Assembly (NCBI RefSeq): GCF_010499255.1
Contig: NZ_JAAGRN010000006.1
Coordinates: 155,324 to 219,323 of the forward strand
DNA: 64,000 bases
Direction of reading: 5' to 3'
Source of the DNA: Sheuella amnicola
Lineage (GTDB): Bacteria > Pseudomonadota > Gammaproteobacteria > Burkholderiales > Burkholderiaceae_B
Part shown: piece by piece, positions 9,506 through 20,643 of the stretch
Numbering within the stretch: the stretch's first letter is position 1
Layout of the letters: the number at the start of each line of letters is the position of its first letter
Position numbers and translations under genes: made by a program
The notes under the pieces: model-generated
What the model was told of the DNA's origin: nothing
The model's database searches: none
What the model saw: only the letters and a program-made list of their open reading frames with translations

Positions 9506-10818
9506 TTGGTCAAATCCCGATACACATCGAAATATGTCGGAAAGGTTTTGCTGACGCAGTCTGGATCCATAATTCTGACCGAAGCTGATCCAAAAGCGGC
9601 CAACGAGAAGCACATCGCCATGCGATGATCATCATATGTATCGATCACAGCGTCGTGCCACTGCCCCTTGGCAATAGGCGAAACACGAAGCCAATCCGGT
9701 CCGCTTGAAACCTCGGCTCCCAATTTACGCAATTCGGTCTGCATCGCGTGAATGCGATCAGTTTCTTTGACGCGCCAACTTGCGATGTTGCGAAGGGTGC
9801 ACGGCCCGTCGGCAAATAATGCAAGTGCTGCCGCAGTCATGGCGGCGTCAGGGATGAGGTTGAAATCCGCATCAAAAGACTTCAGTCTTTGTCCTTCAGA
9901 AACATTTATCCCAGTGACTTCGATAGATGAACCGTCGCGCTTGACCTGGGCGCCCATTGCTTCGATCGTATCGGCAAAAGCCACGTCGCCCTGGATGCTC
10001 TGATCCCCTACACCAATCACTTTTACAGGGCCACCACCGATCGCACCAAGCGCCAGGAAATACGATGCAGATGAAGCATCTCCTTCAACGAAGATTCTCC
10101 CTGGTGATACATATCGGCTATCCGAAGCGACGATAAATTTCTGCCAGCCATGTCGTTCAACCCGCACTCCAAATCGCATCATCAGATTCAGAGTGATGTC
10201 AATGTAGGGTTTGGAAATCAAATCGCCAACAACGTCAATCGTCAAGGCGCGCCCAGTCTTGGCCACAACGAGCGGCGCGGACATCAACACGGCAGTCAGA
10301 AACTGACTGGAGACAGAGCCCTGAACGCTGACGCGATCCATTAAGGCTTTAGCAGGACTGATTTGCAAAGGCGGATAGCCGTTTTGGCCAAGGTAATCGA
10401 TCTGAGCGCCCATTTCGCGCAACCCGTCGACCAGATCACCTATCGGTCGCTCGTGCATGCGCGGCACACCGCTCAACTTGTAATGACCACCCATGACTGT
10501 CAACGCCGCAGTCAATGGGCGAATCGCCGTGGCGGCATTGCCCATAAAAAGATCTGCCTGCTTGACAGGGAATGATTCGACTCCGCTCACCGTAACCGAA
10601 TCACTGGCATGTCGTTCAATCTGAACACCCAGCGTCTGCAAAGCGGCAAGCATCACTTTTGTGTCATCCGACTGCAGCAAGCCGTCGATGCGAGTCTGTC
10701 CCGCCGCTAACGCCGAGAGTAGTAAGACGCGATTGGAAATACTTTTAGAACCCGGCAGCGTCACTGTCCCGTTTGCCCGGGTGACTGCGGGCAAGTCCAA
10801 AAATGGCACATGGCTCAT
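9502..10818 (-). CDS. aroA: 5-enolpyruvylshikimate-3-phosphate synthase, copy A
   Basis: The 438-residue enzyme joins PEP to shikimate 3-phosphate. Motifs: [18 protein letters not shown] near the N-terminus, [14 protein letters not shown] (the PEP loop; the family norm is GNAGTAMRPL), [13 protein letters not shown], and RVKETDRI near the C-terminus. The start ATG at 10818 overlaps the chimeric ORF's TGA. It differs from copy B at the fourth residue (Val for Leu) and at a few silent sites. In copy A the coupled upstream gene is the rpsA'-'tyrA chimera instead of tyrA. Confidence 0.95.
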   Translation of the reverse strand: MSHVPFLDLPAVTRANGTVTLPGSKSISNRVLLLSALAAGQTRIDGLLQSDDTKVMLAALQTLGVQIERHASDSVTVSGVESFPVKQADLFMGNAATAIRPLTAALTVMGGHYKLSGVPRMHERPIGDLVDGLREMGAQIDYLGQNGYPPLQISPAKALMDRVSVQGSVSSQFLTAVLMSAPLVVAKTGRALTIDVVGDLISKPYIDITLNLMMRFGVRVERHGWQKFIVASDSRYVSPGRIFVEGDASSASYFLALGAIGGGPVKVIGVGDQSIQGDVAFADTIEAMGAQVKRDGSSIEVTGINVSEGQRLKSFDADFNLIPDAAMTAAALALFADGPCTLRNIASWRVKETDRIHAMQTELRKLGAEVSSGPDWLRVSPIAKGQWHDAVIDTYDDHRMAMCFSLAAFGSASVRIMDPDCVSKTFPTYFDVYRDLTK

Positions 10819-11144
10819 GACTGGTTTCCCGTCCAATTGGCGCGCGCATGCGCCGAAGTTTCGAGCATATCCATCAGCCAGGCTTCATCGCTTTCTTGCA
10901 AAGCCTGTTCAGCACGATCCAGCACCTTGCGAAAGGCTGCGATCTCGGAGAGCATCGCGGGGCGATTGGCGATGAAAATATCACGCCACATTTCACCCGA
11001 ACCCTGCGCGACACGTGTGAAATCTCGAAAACCGGTCCCGGCGGTTTGCAGCTTGGTCTCGACATCCTCGCTTTGGATAATGTGCTGCATGAACAGTGCG
11101 GCAAAGCTTTCGCCGGCTTGGGTTGAAGTTTGTTGAGTTGACAT
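10815..11144 (-). pseudogene. chimeric ORF: S1 N-terminus fused to TyrA C-terminus
   Basis: The 109-codon ORF begins with the first residues of ribosomal protein S1 ([18 protein letters not shown]) and then runs in frame into the TyrA C-terminal helices ([20 protein letters not shown] onward) to the normal tyrA stop. The join is the GCGGCAA microhomology at 11098-11104. It keeps the rpsA leader and start and could therefore be translated, coupled to aroA copy A. It lacks TyrA's NAD and catalytic parts and any S1 domain, so it is expected to be non-functional. Confidence 0.9.
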
Positions 11145-11256
11145 GTAAAGAAGATCCAAATGGCTCAAAGAGCCGGGTAACACACCATCCGCCAGCAAGG
11201 ACATCAGGTGGAGTTTAAAAAACCTGCATTCAAATCATTTGATTGACAGGCACCTA

Positions 11257-11919
11257 TCAAAACGACGCACGCCAGAGATCCAGTATGGCCTGAACAGTTT
11301 GATCTATGGTCAGGTTGGAAGAATCTACTGTGTGGGCGCCTTGCGCCGGAACAAGTGGTGCGACGGCACGCCGCGTATCACGCGCGTCCCGCTCACGCAT
11401 ATCGCGAAGCAAGTCTGCTAGATTAGCAGAAATTCCCTTTTCGATCAATTGGTTACATCTTCGCTGCGCGCGCGCCTCCGCACTGGCAACTAAGAATATT
11501 TTTAATTTCGCATCCGGAAAGACAATCGTACCCATATCACGACCATCCGCCACCAGTCCGGGAAATCGCCTGAAAGCGCGTTGCCTATCGAGCAGAGCAG
11601 CCCGCAAGGCCGGATTAGGAGCTATCCGAGAAGCCAGATTGCCGACTTGCTCCTGACGAATCAGCTCGGACACCTCTTGCCCAGCCAATCGCACGCCGTT
11701 CTGATGAAACTCGACCTGCAGGACTTGAGCGGCACCTGCAACAGCATTTGCATCGTCAGGGTCAATCTGCTGATTCAGTATCGATAACGCGGTCAGTCTG
11801 TATAGTGCTCCACTATCCAGCACACTAAATCCAAGTGCGGAGGCGACGCGGTGTGCCACCGTACCCTTGCCTGATGCAGTTGGACCATCAATCGTAATAA
11901 CCGGGGCAAGTTGCGTCAT
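11257..11919 (-). CDS. cmk: cytidylate kinase, copy B
   Basis: The 220-residue product is identical to copy A (P-loop [26 protein letters not shown]). The start overlaps the stop of aroA copy B as ATGA. Downstream it is followed by the duplicated rpsA leader and the chimeric ORF rather than by true rpsA. Confidence 0.94.
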   Translation of the reverse strand: MTQLAPVITIDGPTASGKGTVAHRVASALGFSVLDSGALYRLTALSILNQQIDPDDANAVAGAAQVLQVEFHQNGVRLAGQEVSELIRQEQVGNLASRIAPNPALRAALLDRQRAFRRFPGLVADGRDMGTIVFPDAKLKIFLVASAEARAQRRCNQLIEKGISANLADLLRDMRERDARDTRRAVAPLVPAQGAHTVDSSNLTIDQTVQAILDLWRASF

Positions 11920-13232
11920 TTGGTCAAATCCCGATACACATCGAAATATGTCGGAAAGGTTTTGCTGACGCAGTCTGGATCCATAATTCTGACCGAAGCT
12001 GATCCAAAAGCGGCCAACGAGAAGCACATCGCCATGCGATGATCATCATATGTATCGATCACAGCGTCGTGCCACTGCCCCTTGGCAATAGGCGAAACAC
12101 GAAGCCAATCCGGTCCGCTTGAAACCTCGGCTCCCAATTTACGCAATTCGGTCTGCATCGCGTGAATGCGATCAGTTTCTTTGACGCGCCAACTTGCGAT
12201 GTTGCGAAGGGTGCACGGCCCGTCGGCAAATAATGCAAGTGCTGCCGCAGTCATGGCGGCGTCAGGGATGAGGTTGAAATCCGCATCAAAAGACTTCAGT
12301 CTTTGTCCTTCAGAAACATTTATCCCAGTGACTTCGATAGATGAACCGTCGCGCTTGACCTGGGCGCCCATTGCTTCGATCGTATCGGCAAAAGCCACGT
12401 CGCCCTGGATGCTCTGATCCCCTACACCAATCACTTTTACAGGGCCACCACCGATCGCACCAAGCGCCAGGAAATACGATGCAGATGAAGCATCTCCTTC
12501 AACGAAGATTCTCCCTGGTGATACATATCGGCTATCCGAAGCGACGATAAATTTCTGCCAGCCATGTCGTTCAACCCGCACTCCAAATCGCATCATCAGA
12601 TTCAGAGTGATGTCAATGTAGGGTTTGGAAATCAAATCGCCAACAACGTCAATCGTCAAGGCGCGCCCAGTCTTGGCCACAACGAGCGGCGCGGACATCA
12701 ACACGGCAGTCAGAAACTGACTGGAGACAGAGCCCTGAACGCTGACGCGATCCATTAAGGCTTTAGCAGGACTGATTTGCAAAGGCGGATAGCCGTTTTG
12801 GCCAAGGTAATCGATCTGAGCGCCCATTTCGCGCAACCCGTCGACCAGATCACCTATCGGTCGCTCGTGCATGCGCGGCACACCGCTCAACTTGTAATGA
12901 CCACCCATGACTGTCAACGCCGCAGTCAATGGGCGAATCGCCGTGGCGGCATTGCCCATAAAAAGATCTGCCTGCTTGACAGGGAATGATTCGACTCCGC
13001 TCACCGTAACCGAATCACTGGCATGTCGTTCAATCTGAACACCCAGCGTCTGCAAAGCGGCAAGCATCACTTTTGTGTCATCCGACTGCAGCAAGCCGTC
13101 GATGCGAGTCTGTCCCGCCGCTAACGCCGAGAGTAGCAAGACGCGATTGGAAATACTTTTAGAACCCGGCAGCGTCACCGTCCCGTTAGCCCGGGTGACT
13201 GCGGGCAAGTCCAAAAATGGCAGATGGCTCAT
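11916..13232 (-). CDS. aroA: 5-enolpyruvylshikimate-3-phosphate synthase, copy B
   Basis: The 438-residue product has the same motifs as copy A. It sits in the ancestral position: its ATG at 13232 overlaps the TGA of the complete tyrA gene. It is therefore probably the original locus context. An in-frame reading from 13250 exists, but the ATGA overlap and the family N-terminus favour 13232. Confidence 0.95.
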   Translation of the reverse strand: MSHLPFLDLPAVTRANGTVTLPGSKSISNRVLLLSALAAGQTRIDGLLQSDDTKVMLAALQTLGVQIERHASDSVTVSGVESFPVKQADLFMGNAATAIRPLTAALTVMGGHYKLSGVPRMHERPIGDLVDGLREMGAQIDYLGQNGYPPLQISPAKALMDRVSVQGSVSSQFLTAVLMSAPLVVAKTGRALTIDVVGDLISKPYIDITLNLMMRFGVRVERHGWQKFIVASDSRYVSPGRIFVEGDASSASYFLALGAIGGGPVKVIGVGDQSIQGDVAFADTIEAMGAQVKRDGSSIEVTGINVSEGQRLKSFDADFNLIPDAAMTAAALALFADGPCTLRNIASWRVKETDRIHAMQTELRKLGAEVSSGPDWLRVSPIAKGQWHDAVIDTYDDHRMAMCFSLAAFGSASVRIMDPDCVSKTFPTYFDVYRDLTK

Positions 13233-14122
13233 GACTGGTTTCCCGTCCAATTGGCACGCGCATGCGCCGAAGTTTCGAGCATATCCATCAGCCAGGCTTC
13301 ATCGCTTTCTTGCAAAGCCTGTTCGGCACGATCCAGCACCTTGCGAAAGGCTGCGATCTCGGAGAGCATCGCCGAGCGATTGGCGATGAAAATATCACGC
13401 CACATTTCACCCGAGCCTTGCGCGACACGCGTGAAATCTCGAAAACCGGTCCCGGCGGTTTGCAGCTTGGTCTCGACATCTTCGCTCTGGATAATGTGCT
13501 GCATGAACAGTGCGGCAATCCAGTGGGGCATATGACTGACGGCAGCTACCGCTTTGTCATGCTGGGCAGGCTCAAGTGAGACAACTTTGGCTCCGCAACC
13601 TTGCCAGATGTTTCTGATCAATTCGACGCTTTTGGAGTCATTTTCAGGCAAAGGGGTCAAGATCACGCGCCGCCCCTTATATAAATTGGCATCTGCTGCT
13701 TGCGGCCCCTTTTCATGCGATCCTGCCATAGGATGCGAGGGAACAAACTGACCAATGCGATCCTTCAATCCCAGCCGCGCGGCATCGACAACATTTTGTT
13801 TAGTGCTGCCGCCATCGGTCAATAAACTGCCGGCCTTCAACCAAGGGGCAAGTTCGCTGAAAATTGTCGCAAAAGCGCCAACGGGAGCTGCGATGAAAAT
13901 CAGATCAGCTCGCTCGGCAGCCTCTTTCAAACTCACTGCCTCGTCGATCAATCCAAGTTCTACAGCAGTAGCCAGGGTTTCGGGACGACGTCCCGCGCCC
14001 AGAATGCGCTTGACCAGACCCGCCTCGCGGCAAGCCGCAGCAAATGAACCACCGATCAACCCAACGCCGACAATGGCTAATGTGTCGACATGTGCGATGG
14101 GGCGTTGGGACTGCGCGCTCAT
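13229..14122 (-). CDS. tyrA: prephenate dehydrogenase
   Basis: The 297-residue enzyme oxidatively decarboxylates prephenate on the way to tyrosine. It has an N-terminal Rossmann loop [34 protein letters not shown], and the [12 protein letters not shown] catalytic motif around residue 130. The C-terminal helical dimer domain is partly duplicated at 10815-11104. It overlaps hisC by 4 bp at its start and aroA copy B by 4 bp at its end. Confidence 0.95.
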   Translation of the reverse strand: MSAQSQRPIAHVDTLAIVGVGLIGGSFAAACREAGLVKRILGAGRRPETLATAVELGLIDEAVSLKEAAERADLIFIAAPVGAFATIFSELAPWLKAGSLLTDGGSTKQNVVDAARLGLKDRIGQFVPSHPMAGSHEKGPQAADANLYKGRRVILTPLPENDSKSVELIRNIWQGCGAKVVSLEPAQHDKAVAAVSHMPHWIAALFMQHIIQSEDVETKLQTAGTGFRDFTRVAQGSGEMWRDIFIANRSAMLSEIAAFRKVLDRAEQALQESDEAWLMDMLETSAHARANWTGNQS

Positions 14123-15249
14123 TTATGAGACGTTTTCAAAATTGCAGTCAACGCATCGATGAATTTCTGATTTTCCTCAGGCAATCCGATCGATACACGC
14201 AACCACTCAGGCAATCCGTCGCCTGCAACAGGACGCACGATCACGCCACGCTTGAGCAATTCGAGATTGATGCGAGCGGCATCACCCACATGCACCAAAA
14301 CGAAATTCGCAAAGCTAGGCACAAACTTCAGGCCTAATTGAGTGAAGGCATTCTGCAATTGTTTTTTGCCGTCGCGATTCACCGCAAAACTGCGTGCAAG
14401 AAAATCCTGATCTTTCAAAGCTGCAATCGCAGCTGCCTGAGCCAAAGAGTTCACGTTAAAAGGCTGACGCACACGATTAAGCAAGTCGGTCAGTACCGGC
14501 TGGGCAACGGCAAAACCCACACGCAAACCGGCTAGTCCATATGCCTTCGAAAATGAACGTGACACCAACAGATTCGGATATTTTTTGACAAGTCCGATGC
14601 TATCGACACGCAGTTCAGGTTCGAGAAATTCGTTGTATGCCTCATCCAGAACAACCGTCACTCGTGTGCCATGACGCTTGGCAACCTCTGCCAAAAATGA
14701 CTCGAGTGCTGCATTGGACAAGTAAGTACCGGTGGGATTGTTCGGATTCGCGATAAAGACCAGGCGAGTTGTATCATCAATCGCTTCAAGCATCGCCGAA
14801 AGGTCATGACCATACTCGCGAGCCGGCACAACAATATGGCGGGCGCCACGCGCCTGAGTCGACAACTTGTAGACAACAAAAGCATGCTGCGAATACACGC
14901 AGGAAGTACCCGGTTCGAGCAAGGCCATCGCGACAAGCTCGAGAATATCGTTTGAACCGTTACCCAATGTCAACCAGGATTGAGGGACGTCATAGCGATC
15001 CGATAAAGCCTGCTTCAGTTCAAAGCCGGCAGGATCGGGATAGCGGCCTAAACCATTAATCGCCGCAGTCACCGCCTTTTGAGCAGAGGGTGGCATCCCA
15101 AGCGGATTCTCATTCGAAGCAAGCTTCACGATTTCAGCGGGATCGATACCGAACTCGCGCGCCAGCTCCTCGATGGGCTTGCCCGCCTGATACGGAGCGA
15201 TAGCGGAGATGTGCGAGGGCGCGACTAGGGCCGAATGATTTGATGACAT
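14119..15249 (-). CDS. hisC: histidinol-phosphate aminotransferase (aromatic-cluster paralogue)
   Basis: The 376-residue class I/II PLP aminotransferase has LASNENPLGMPPSA at the N-terminus, ANPNNPTGTYLS, LDEAYNEFLEP, and the PLP lysine in SRSFSKAYGLAGLRVGF near residue 230. The family annotation is HisC. Its location between pheA and tyrA suggests that it also or mainly transaminates phenylpyruvate or related aromatic keto acids (hisC2 pattern). This last point is inferred from context. Confidence 0.88.
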   Translation of the reverse strand: MSSNHSALVAPSHISAIAPYQAGKPIEELAREFGIDPAEIVKLASNENPLGMPPSAQKAVTAAINGLGRYPDPAGFELKQALSDRYDVPQSWLTLGNGSNDILELVAMALLEPGTSCVYSQHAFVVYKLSTQARGARHIVVPAREYGHDLSAMLEAIDDTTRLVFIANPNNPTGTYLSNAALESFLAEVAKRHGTRVTVVLDEAYNEFLEPELRVDSIGLVKKYPNLLVSRSFSKAYGLAGLRVGFAVAQPVLTDLLNRVRQPFNVNSLAQAAAIAALKDQDFLARSFAVNRDGKKQLQNAFTQLGLKFVPSFANFVLVHVGDAARINLELLKRGVIVRPVAGDGLPEWLRVSIGLPEENQKFIDALTAILKTSHK

Positions 15250-15270
15250 AGTTGAAAACCTTATTGCGAA

Positions 15271-16356
15271 TTACTGCGCAGGGTAAGAGCCCAAGACCTT
15301 GAAGAATGCACACTTCTGTTCGAGTGCGGTCAACGCATTCTTAACGCGCGCATCTTCGCAATGTCCTTCGATATCGACGTAGAAGTAGTATTCCCATTGC
15401 CCGGTGCGTGCGGGACGCGATTCGAACCGCGTCATCGACACTCCGTTTTCGGATAAGGGGGAAAGCATCTCGTACACTGCCCCGGCGCGATTGGGCACAG
15501 CCAAAATCAAACTGGTCTTGTCGCGACCACTCGGCAATGTCGGGATATGGCCAATGGCAAGGAATCTGGTGCGGTTTTGCGGATCATCCTGAATACCGGC
15601 GGCAATCATGTTCAGGCCCCAGGTTTCAGCTGCGGCATCGCTTGCGATCGCAGCGACGGTCGGATCCTGAGACGCGATTCGTGCGGCTTCGGAATTGCTG
15701 GATACGGGTTCACGCGGCAGATTGGGATGATTGCGACTAAGCCATCCCTGACACTGAGCCAAAGCCTGAGGATGCGCAAGCACACGCGTCACGCCATTCA
15801 AATCAGGATTCAATGCCAACAGGCAATGACGAATCGGAATCGAACGCTCACCGATGATTTTCAGGGGCGATCCCAACAGCAGATCCAGCGTGCGGTTGAC
15901 AGCACCTTCAGTGGAATTTTCGACGGGCACCATACCGACATTTGCGGCTCCGGCTTCGACAGAACGGAAAACCTCATCAAACGAAGGACATGGCACGCCC
16001 GTCACGGCATGCCCAAAATGAAGCAAAGCAGCCTGCTCGGAGAACGAACCGACCGGACCGAGAAATGCAACAGCCAACGCCTGCTCAAGACCGCGACATC
16101 CGGATATGATTTGCGTCCAGACAGCCTCTACCCCTTCAGACGGAAAAGGTCCGCGATTTTTTGCCTGTAACTGACGAATCACCTGAGATTCACGCTCAGG
16201 GCGCAACACCGGCCCCTCGGCATGAAAAGCATGCTTGACCTCGCCGACTTGCTGCGCAGTTTTGGCGCGCTGATTCAGCAGATCAAGAATTTCAGCATCA
16301 ATCTGATCGATACGATCCCGCAAAGGGATCAACTTTGCTTGTAATGACTCATCCAT
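15271..16356 (-). CDS. pheA: P-protein: chorismate mutase / prephenate dehydratase
   Basis: I start at the ATG at 16356 ([20 protein letters not shown]). The 361-residue bifunctional enzyme takes chorismate to prephenate and on to phenylpyruvate. Residues about 1-90 are the AroQ chorismate mutase helices. The prephenate dehydratase domain begins at [17 protein letters not shown] and includes [16 protein letters not shown] and the catalytic [11 protein letters not shown]-terminal ACT domain has [15 protein letters not shown] and the Phe-binding ESRP motif, which implies feedback inhibition by phenylalanine. Its start overlaps the end of serC by 8 bp. Confidence 0.93.
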   Translation of the reverse strand: MDESLQAKLIPLRDRIDQIDAEILDLLNQRAKTAQQVGEVKHAFHAEGPVLRPERESQVIRQLQAKNRGPFPSEGVEAVWTQIISGCRGLEQALAVAFLGPVGSFSEQAALLHFGHAVTGVPCPSFDEVFRSVEAGAANVGMVPVENSTEGAVNRTLDLLLGSPLKIIGERSIPIRHCLLALNPDLNGVTRVLAHPQALAQCQGWLSRNHPNLPREPVSSNSEAARIASQDPTVAAIASDAAAETWGLNMIAAGIQDDPQNRTRFLAIGHIPTLPSGRDKTSLILAVPNRAGAVYEMLSPLSENGVSMTRFESRPARTGQWEYYFYVDIEGHCEDARVKNALTALEQKCAFFKVLGSYPAQ

Positions 16357-17482
16357 GCGTACGCTCGAAATCTTTGAGGTAATCAATCAATGCCTGGACA
16401 CCAGCCATCGGCATCGCATTGTAAATGGAGGCGCGCATTCCACCGACACTCTTATGCCCCTTTAACTGCATCAAGCCTCGCGCTTCGGCTCCTTTAAGAA
16501 ACTCGGCATCCAGCGATGCGTCATTCAAAAAGAAAGGAGCATTCATGCGCGAGCGGGCAGACACTTCGACAGGAACTCGATAAAAATCGCTACGATCAAA
16601 AAAGCCATACAACGCTTGCGCCTTGGCGATATTCTGCTTTTCGAGAGCCGCCACTCCTCCCTGTTGCAATACCCACTTGAATACCAATCCGGCGATATAA
16701 ATCGCATAGGCGGGTGGCGTATTGAACATGGAGCGTTCGGCAGCCACATTGGCATAGTTAAACGCAGAGGGGCAAATCGGCAAAGCATGTCCGATCAAGT
16801 CACGGCGTACGATCACAATCGTCACGCCTGCCGGGCCGGCATTTTTCTGCGCACCGGCAAAAATCATTCCGGTTTTGGATACATCCATAGGGCGCGACAA
16901 AAAATGTGAAGAGGCGTCTACCACCAATGGCACGCCGGGCGCGCCTAAATCAGCCGTGTTCGGCCAATCCATGGTTTCGACGCCACCGATGGTTTCATTA
17001 CTGCAGATATGCAAATAAGATGCGTCTTTGCGCACTTGCCAAGACGATAACGGCGGGACCCACGTCCAGGGGTCGTACTGTTTGCCATTGATTTGCGTCG
17101 TTTCACCACCGGATGCGGCAATGTGAGCATCACCATATCGCAAACATTCTTTCTGTGACTTGACCGACCAAATTCCGGTCAACACAAAATCAGCCTTGTG
17201 CTGCGGGTTTAAACCCAACAGATTCATCGGAATGATGGCATTTTCTGCAGATGCGCCACCTTGCATGAACAACACCGCATAATCATCCGAAATCCCCACC
17301 AGACGACGTAAATCGTCTTCAGCCTCAGTGCAGATCTGAACAAATTGTTTGCCGCGATGGCTCATTTCCATCACGGACATACCGCTGCCATGCCAATCAA
17401 GCATCTCTGCAGCGGCTTGTTGCAACACGGCTTCTGGCATGGCCGACGGCCCGGCAGAAAAATTCCAGGGGCGCGTCGTCAT
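16349..17482 (-). CDS. serC: phosphoserine aminotransferase
   Basis: The 377-residue class V PLP aminotransferase converts 3-phosphohydroxypyruvate to phosphoserine, and can serve pyridoxine synthesis. It begins with [30 protein letters not shown] binds the cofactor phosphate; the PLP lysine is in [19 protein letters not shown] near residue 210; [10 protein letters not shown] lies near the C-terminus. It follows gyrA by a single base. The gyrA-serC-pheA order is typical of Burkholderiales. Confidence 0.95.
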   Translation of the reverse strand: MTTRPWNFSAGPSAMPEAVLQQAAAEMLDWHGSGMSVMEMSHRGKQFVQICTEAEDDLRRLVGISDDYAVLFMQGGASAENAIIPMNLLGLNPQHKADFVLTGIWSVKSQKECLRYGDAHIAASGGETTQINGKQYDPWTWVPPLSSWQVRKDASYLHICSNETIGGVETMDWPNTADLGAPGVPLVVDASSHFLSRPMDVSKTGMIFAGAQKNAGPAGVTIVIVRRDLIGHALPICPSAFNYANVAAERSMFNTPPAYAIYIAGLVFKWVLQQGGVAALEKQNIAKAQALYGFFDRSDFYRVPVEVSARSRMNAPFFLNDASLDAEFLKGAEARGLMQLKGHKSVGGMRASIYNAMPMAGVQALIDYLKDFERTHG

Positions 17483-17483
17483 A

Positions 17484-20120
17484 TCAGGATTCCGATGCGG
17501 ACTCGTCGGTGGTGTCCGTTCCGGTTACATCGCTTTCGGTATCTTCGCCATCCGCATCGCTTTCAACGACTCGACGCACACCTGAGAGCATGCTGCCATC
17601 GTCCACATTGATCAAGGTCACGCCTTGCGTGGCGCGACCCATCTCGCGAATTTCGGCAACCCGTGTACGCACGAGGACGCCACCGGTGGTAATCAGCATG
17701 ATCTCATCCGTGGAGTTGGCCAAAACAGCTCCAACCACTTTACCGTTGCGCGCCGAGGTCTGGATGGCGATCATGCCCTTGGTGCCACGACCATGACGCG
17801 TGTATTCGGTAATCGGCGTACGCTTTCCAAAGCCGTTTTGCGTCGCGGTCAACACGGTTTGCGACTCGTCTCCGGACACCAGCATCGCGATCACGGACTG
17901 ACCTTCCTCAAGCATCATACCTCGGACACCGCGGGCGTTACGTCCCATCGGACGCACATCGTTCTCGTCAAAACGCACGGCCTTTCCGGAATCCGAGAAC
18001 AGCATGACATCATGCTTGCCATCTGTCAGTTCGGCTCCAATCAGGAAATCACCTTCATCCAAGTCGACCGCGATAATGCCGGCCTTACGAGGATTGGAGA
18101 AGTCAGACAACGGGGTCTTCTTCACAGTTCCACGCGAGGTAGCCATGAATACGGTCTGCACATCACTGAATTCCTTGATCGGCAGAACGACCGTAATCTT
18201 CTCTCCGTCGACCAACGGGAACATATTGACGATCGGCTTGCCGCGCGAGCTGCGCGTACCTTGCGGCACTTCCCATACCTTGAGCCAATACACACGGCCA
18301 CGGTCCGAGAAACACAACAAATAATTGTGGGTATTCGCCACGAACAACTGGTCGATCCAGTCGTCTTCTTTAGTCGCCGCAGCCTGCTTACCGCGACCGC
18401 CACGACGCTGCGCGCGGTACTCGGACAACGGCTGGCTCTTGATGTAGCCGGCATGCGAAAGCGTCACGACCATATCGGCAGGCGTGATCAAATCCTCGGT
18501 GTCGAGCTCGGTCGCATTCAGTTCGATGTCCGAGCGACGGGTATCCTTAGCGTTGGTCGAGAATTCGGTCTTGATTGCCTGTAGTTCATCGCCGATGATC
18601 GCAGTGATACGCTCGGGCTTGGCCAGAATATCCAGCAGATCGGAAATCATATCCATGACGGACTTGTATTCGCCAACAATTTTGTCCTGCTCAAGGCCGG
18701 TCAGGCGTTGCAAGCGCATGTTCAGGATTTCCTGAGCCTGCGTCTCGGACAAGCGATACAAACCATCACCTTGCAAACCGAATTTATCCGGAAGATTATC
18801 AGGACGATACGCAGCGCGACCGCCTACCGCTTGCGCATCCGCACGCGACAGCATTTCGCGCACAAGGGATGAATCCCATGCCTTGTCCATCAAGTCCTGA
18901 CGCGCAACGGGTGGGGTCGGAGCAGCCTTGATGATCGCGATGAATTCATCAATATTGGCCAACGCTACGGCAAGGCCCTCGAGCACATGTCCGCGTTCCC
19001 GTGCTTTACGCAACTGGAATACTGTTCGACGCGTGACAACCTCGCGGCGGTGGGACAGGAAGTATTCCACCATCTGCTTGAGATTGAGCAGACGAGGCTG
19101 CCCATCCACCAGCGCAACCAGGTTCATGCCGAACGTGTCTTGCAACTGCGTATGCTTGTACAGGTTGTTCAGTACAACCTCCGGTACCTCGCCGCGCTTG
19201 AGTTCGATGACCAGACGCATGCCGTCCTTATCGGACTCGTCACGAATATCGGAGATGCCTTCGATCTTCTTGTCGTTAACAAGCTCGGCGATGCGTTCTT
19301 GCAGAGTCTTCTTGTTGACTTGATAAGGCAAGGCATCGACCACGATCTGCTGTCGATTGCCCTTCTCCATATCTTCGAAGTGGGTTTTGGCGCGCATGAT
19401 GACGCGACCACGCCCGGTGCGATAACCTTCACGCACGCCAACGATGCCGTAAATGATGCCGCCGGTCGGAAAATCGGGTGCGGGGATCAGTTCGATCAGC
19501 TCATCAACCGAGCAACCAGGATTGCGCAAGCAATACAGACAGCCATCCACCACCTCAGCCAGATTGTGCGGGGGAATATTAGTTGCCATACCCACGGCGA
19601 TACCCGAACTTCCGTTGACCAGCAGATTGGGAAGCCGAGACGGCAGCAACAGCGGTTCGTTTTCGCTACCGTCGTAGTTGGGCCCGAAATCAACGGTTTC
19701 CTGGTCGATATCGGTAAGAAGCTCGTGAGCGATTTTGGCCAGACGGATTTCGGTGTAACGCATCGCCGCTGCGCTGTCACCGTCAACTGAACCAAAGTTA
19801 CCCTGACCGTCAACCAGCATATAGCGCAGGGAAAAGTCCTGGGCCATACGCACGATGGTGTCGTATACAGCCTGGTCGCCGTGGGGATGGTATTTACCGA
19901 TCACATCACCGACGATACGCGCGGACTTCTTGTAGGCGCGGTTCCAGTCGTTATTCAATTCATGCATCGCATACAAGACGCGGCGATGCACAGGCTTCAG
20001 ACCATCCCGGACATCCGGGAGGGCGCGCCCGACGATCACGCTCATTGCGTAATCGAGATAACTGCGGCGCATTTCTTCTTCCAGTGAGATCGGAAGAGTT
20101 TCCTTGGCAAAGGAATCCAT
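17484..20120 (-). CDS. gyrA: DNA gyrase subunit A
   Basis: The 878-residue subunit cuts and rejoins DNA in gyrase. The catalytic tyrosine is Tyr122 in AMRYTEIR. The quinolone region reads GDQAVYDT, so residue 83 is Gln where E. coli has Ser; Asp87 is conserved. The GyrA box QRRGGRGKQ opens the C-terminal beta-pinwheel around residue 560. The tail is strongly acidic and Ser/Thr-rich (ending [11 protein letters not shown]), as in many betaproteobacteria. It is the first gene of the minus-strand convoy. Confidence 0.97.
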   Translation of the reverse strand: MDSFAKETLPISLEEEMRRSYLDYAMSVIVGRALPDVRDGLKPVHRRVLYAMHELNNDWNRAYKKSARIVGDVIGKYHPHGDQAVYDTIVRMAQDFSLRYMLVDGQGNFGSVDGDSAAAMRYTEIRLAKIAHELLTDIDQETVDFGPNYDGSENEPLLLPSRLPNLLVNGSSGIAVGMATNIPPHNLAEVVDGCLYCLRNPGCSVDELIELIPAPDFPTGGIIYGIVGVREGYRTGRGRVIMRAKTHFEDMEKGNRQQIVVDALPYQVNKKTLQERIAELVNDKKIEGISDIRDESDKDGMRLVIELKRGEVPEVVLNNLYKHTQLQDTFGMNLVALVDGQPRLLNLKQMVEYFLSHRREVVTRRTVFQLRKARERGHVLEGLAVALANIDEFIAIIKAAPTPPVARQDLMDKAWDSSLVREMLSRADAQAVGGRAAYRPDNLPDKFGLQGDGLYRLSETQAQEILNMRLQRLTGLEQDKIVGEYKSVMDMISDLLDILAKPERITAIIGDELQAIKTEFSTNAKDTRRSDIELNATELDTEDLITPADMVVTLSHAGYIKSQPLSEYRAQRRGGRGKQAAATKEDDWIDQLFVANTHNYLLCFSDRGRVYWLKVWEVPQGTRSSRGKPIVNMFPLVDGEKITVVLPIKEFSDVQTVFMATSRGTVKKTPLSDFSNPRKAGIIAVDLDEGDFLIGAELTDGKHDVMLFSDSGKAVRFDENDVRPMGRNARGVRGMMLEEGQSVIAMLVSGDESQTVLTATQNGFGKRTPITEYTRHGRGTKGMIAIQTSARNGKVVGAVLANSTDEIMLITTGGVLVRTRVAEIREMGRATQGVTLINVDDGSMLSGVRRVVESDADGEDTESDVTGTDTTDESASES

Positions 20121-20523
20121 ATAGTTCGCGGTAAAAGACAGCGGTTGATCACCCCGGTTCGGGGGCTAAAGGTCAACCTCGAATTCTACACCGACCCCTG
20201 CCTTTGTATGTTGCGCGAAATCCCCCTTTATATGTATACACTGGTGAACTATGACAGTTCGCGTCATATATCAGCCGCAAGGCGGACTACCTGGATCAAT
20301 TCGACACTTCAAACTGAGCACAATTGAGTCCGAATGTAAATGGTGCAAAAAACTGACACTTGAGGATCAAATCAAGTCAGCTTGTTGCCAAAAACCAACA
20401 TGAAACAGCCTTTAAACGTAGAAATGCTGATATCCATGCCCCTGTGACGCCATAAGAAAGACAAAAGTTCACTAAATGCCTTAAGATTCGTTCAGCACGC
20501 AGGAAACAATGTTGGTAATTTCT
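20121..20523. other. intergenic region between divergent gyrA and ompA
   Basis: This stretch of about 400 bp must hold the gyrA promoter on the minus strand. I see an AT-rich patch near 20225-20245 but no convincing consensus. The short ORFs here have no recognisable product. The remaining part up to ompA is described with its promoter. Confidence 0.6.
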
Positions 20524-20552
20524 TTGAGGTTGCCACTGGGTGTTGATATACT
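20524..20552 (+). promoter_or_regulatory. sigma70-type promoter of ompA
   Basis: TTGAGG (20524-20529), a 17-bp spacer and TATACT (20547-20552) lie about 90 bp upstream of the ompA ATG. This gives a leader of about 85 nt ending in the strong ribosome site GAGGAG. A long leader would fit post-transcriptional control, as in other ompA genes. Confidence 0.65.
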
Positions 20553-20643
20553 TGCCCTGTTTTCTGAATGGTTTATTTTTTTATTTGCGGCGGGGGTTCG
20601 CTGCGAGTCACTTATCCAGCTTCAAGCTCAAACGAGGAGAAAC

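Larger units (their letters stand above)
8684..11097. repeat. tandem direct duplication, copy A (unit 2414 bp)
   Basis: Sequence from 8684 recurs 2414 bp to the right. The unit contains the start of rpsA, the rpsA leader, cmk, aroA and the 3' third of tyrA. GCGGCAA is present at 8684-8690 (rpsA), 11098-11104 (the internal junction) and 13512-13518 (tyrA), so the duplication was joined at a 7-bp microhomology. Copy A is the one bounded on the left by intact rpsA and on the right by the chimeric junction. Confidence 0.95.
11098..13511. repeat. tandem direct duplication, copy B (unit 2414 bp)
   Basis: The second copy of the same unit is bounded on the right by the intact tyrA gene. By eye I find no mismatch with copy A from 11105 to about 13136. 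I find 13 mismatches in the last stretch (13137-13487 versus 10723-11073), at aroA's 5' end and in tyrA. Confidence 0.95.

Noticed and set aside
9506..9613. Longer cmk starts at 9613 and 12027
   Set aside because: The extra residues read through aroA codons in another frame; the ATGA overlap at 9505/11919 and the CMP-kinase N-terminus fix the start.
20145..20327. Small ORF in the gyrA-ompA gap
   Set aside because: It lacks a ribosome site and any family resemblance and covers the probable gyrA promoter.
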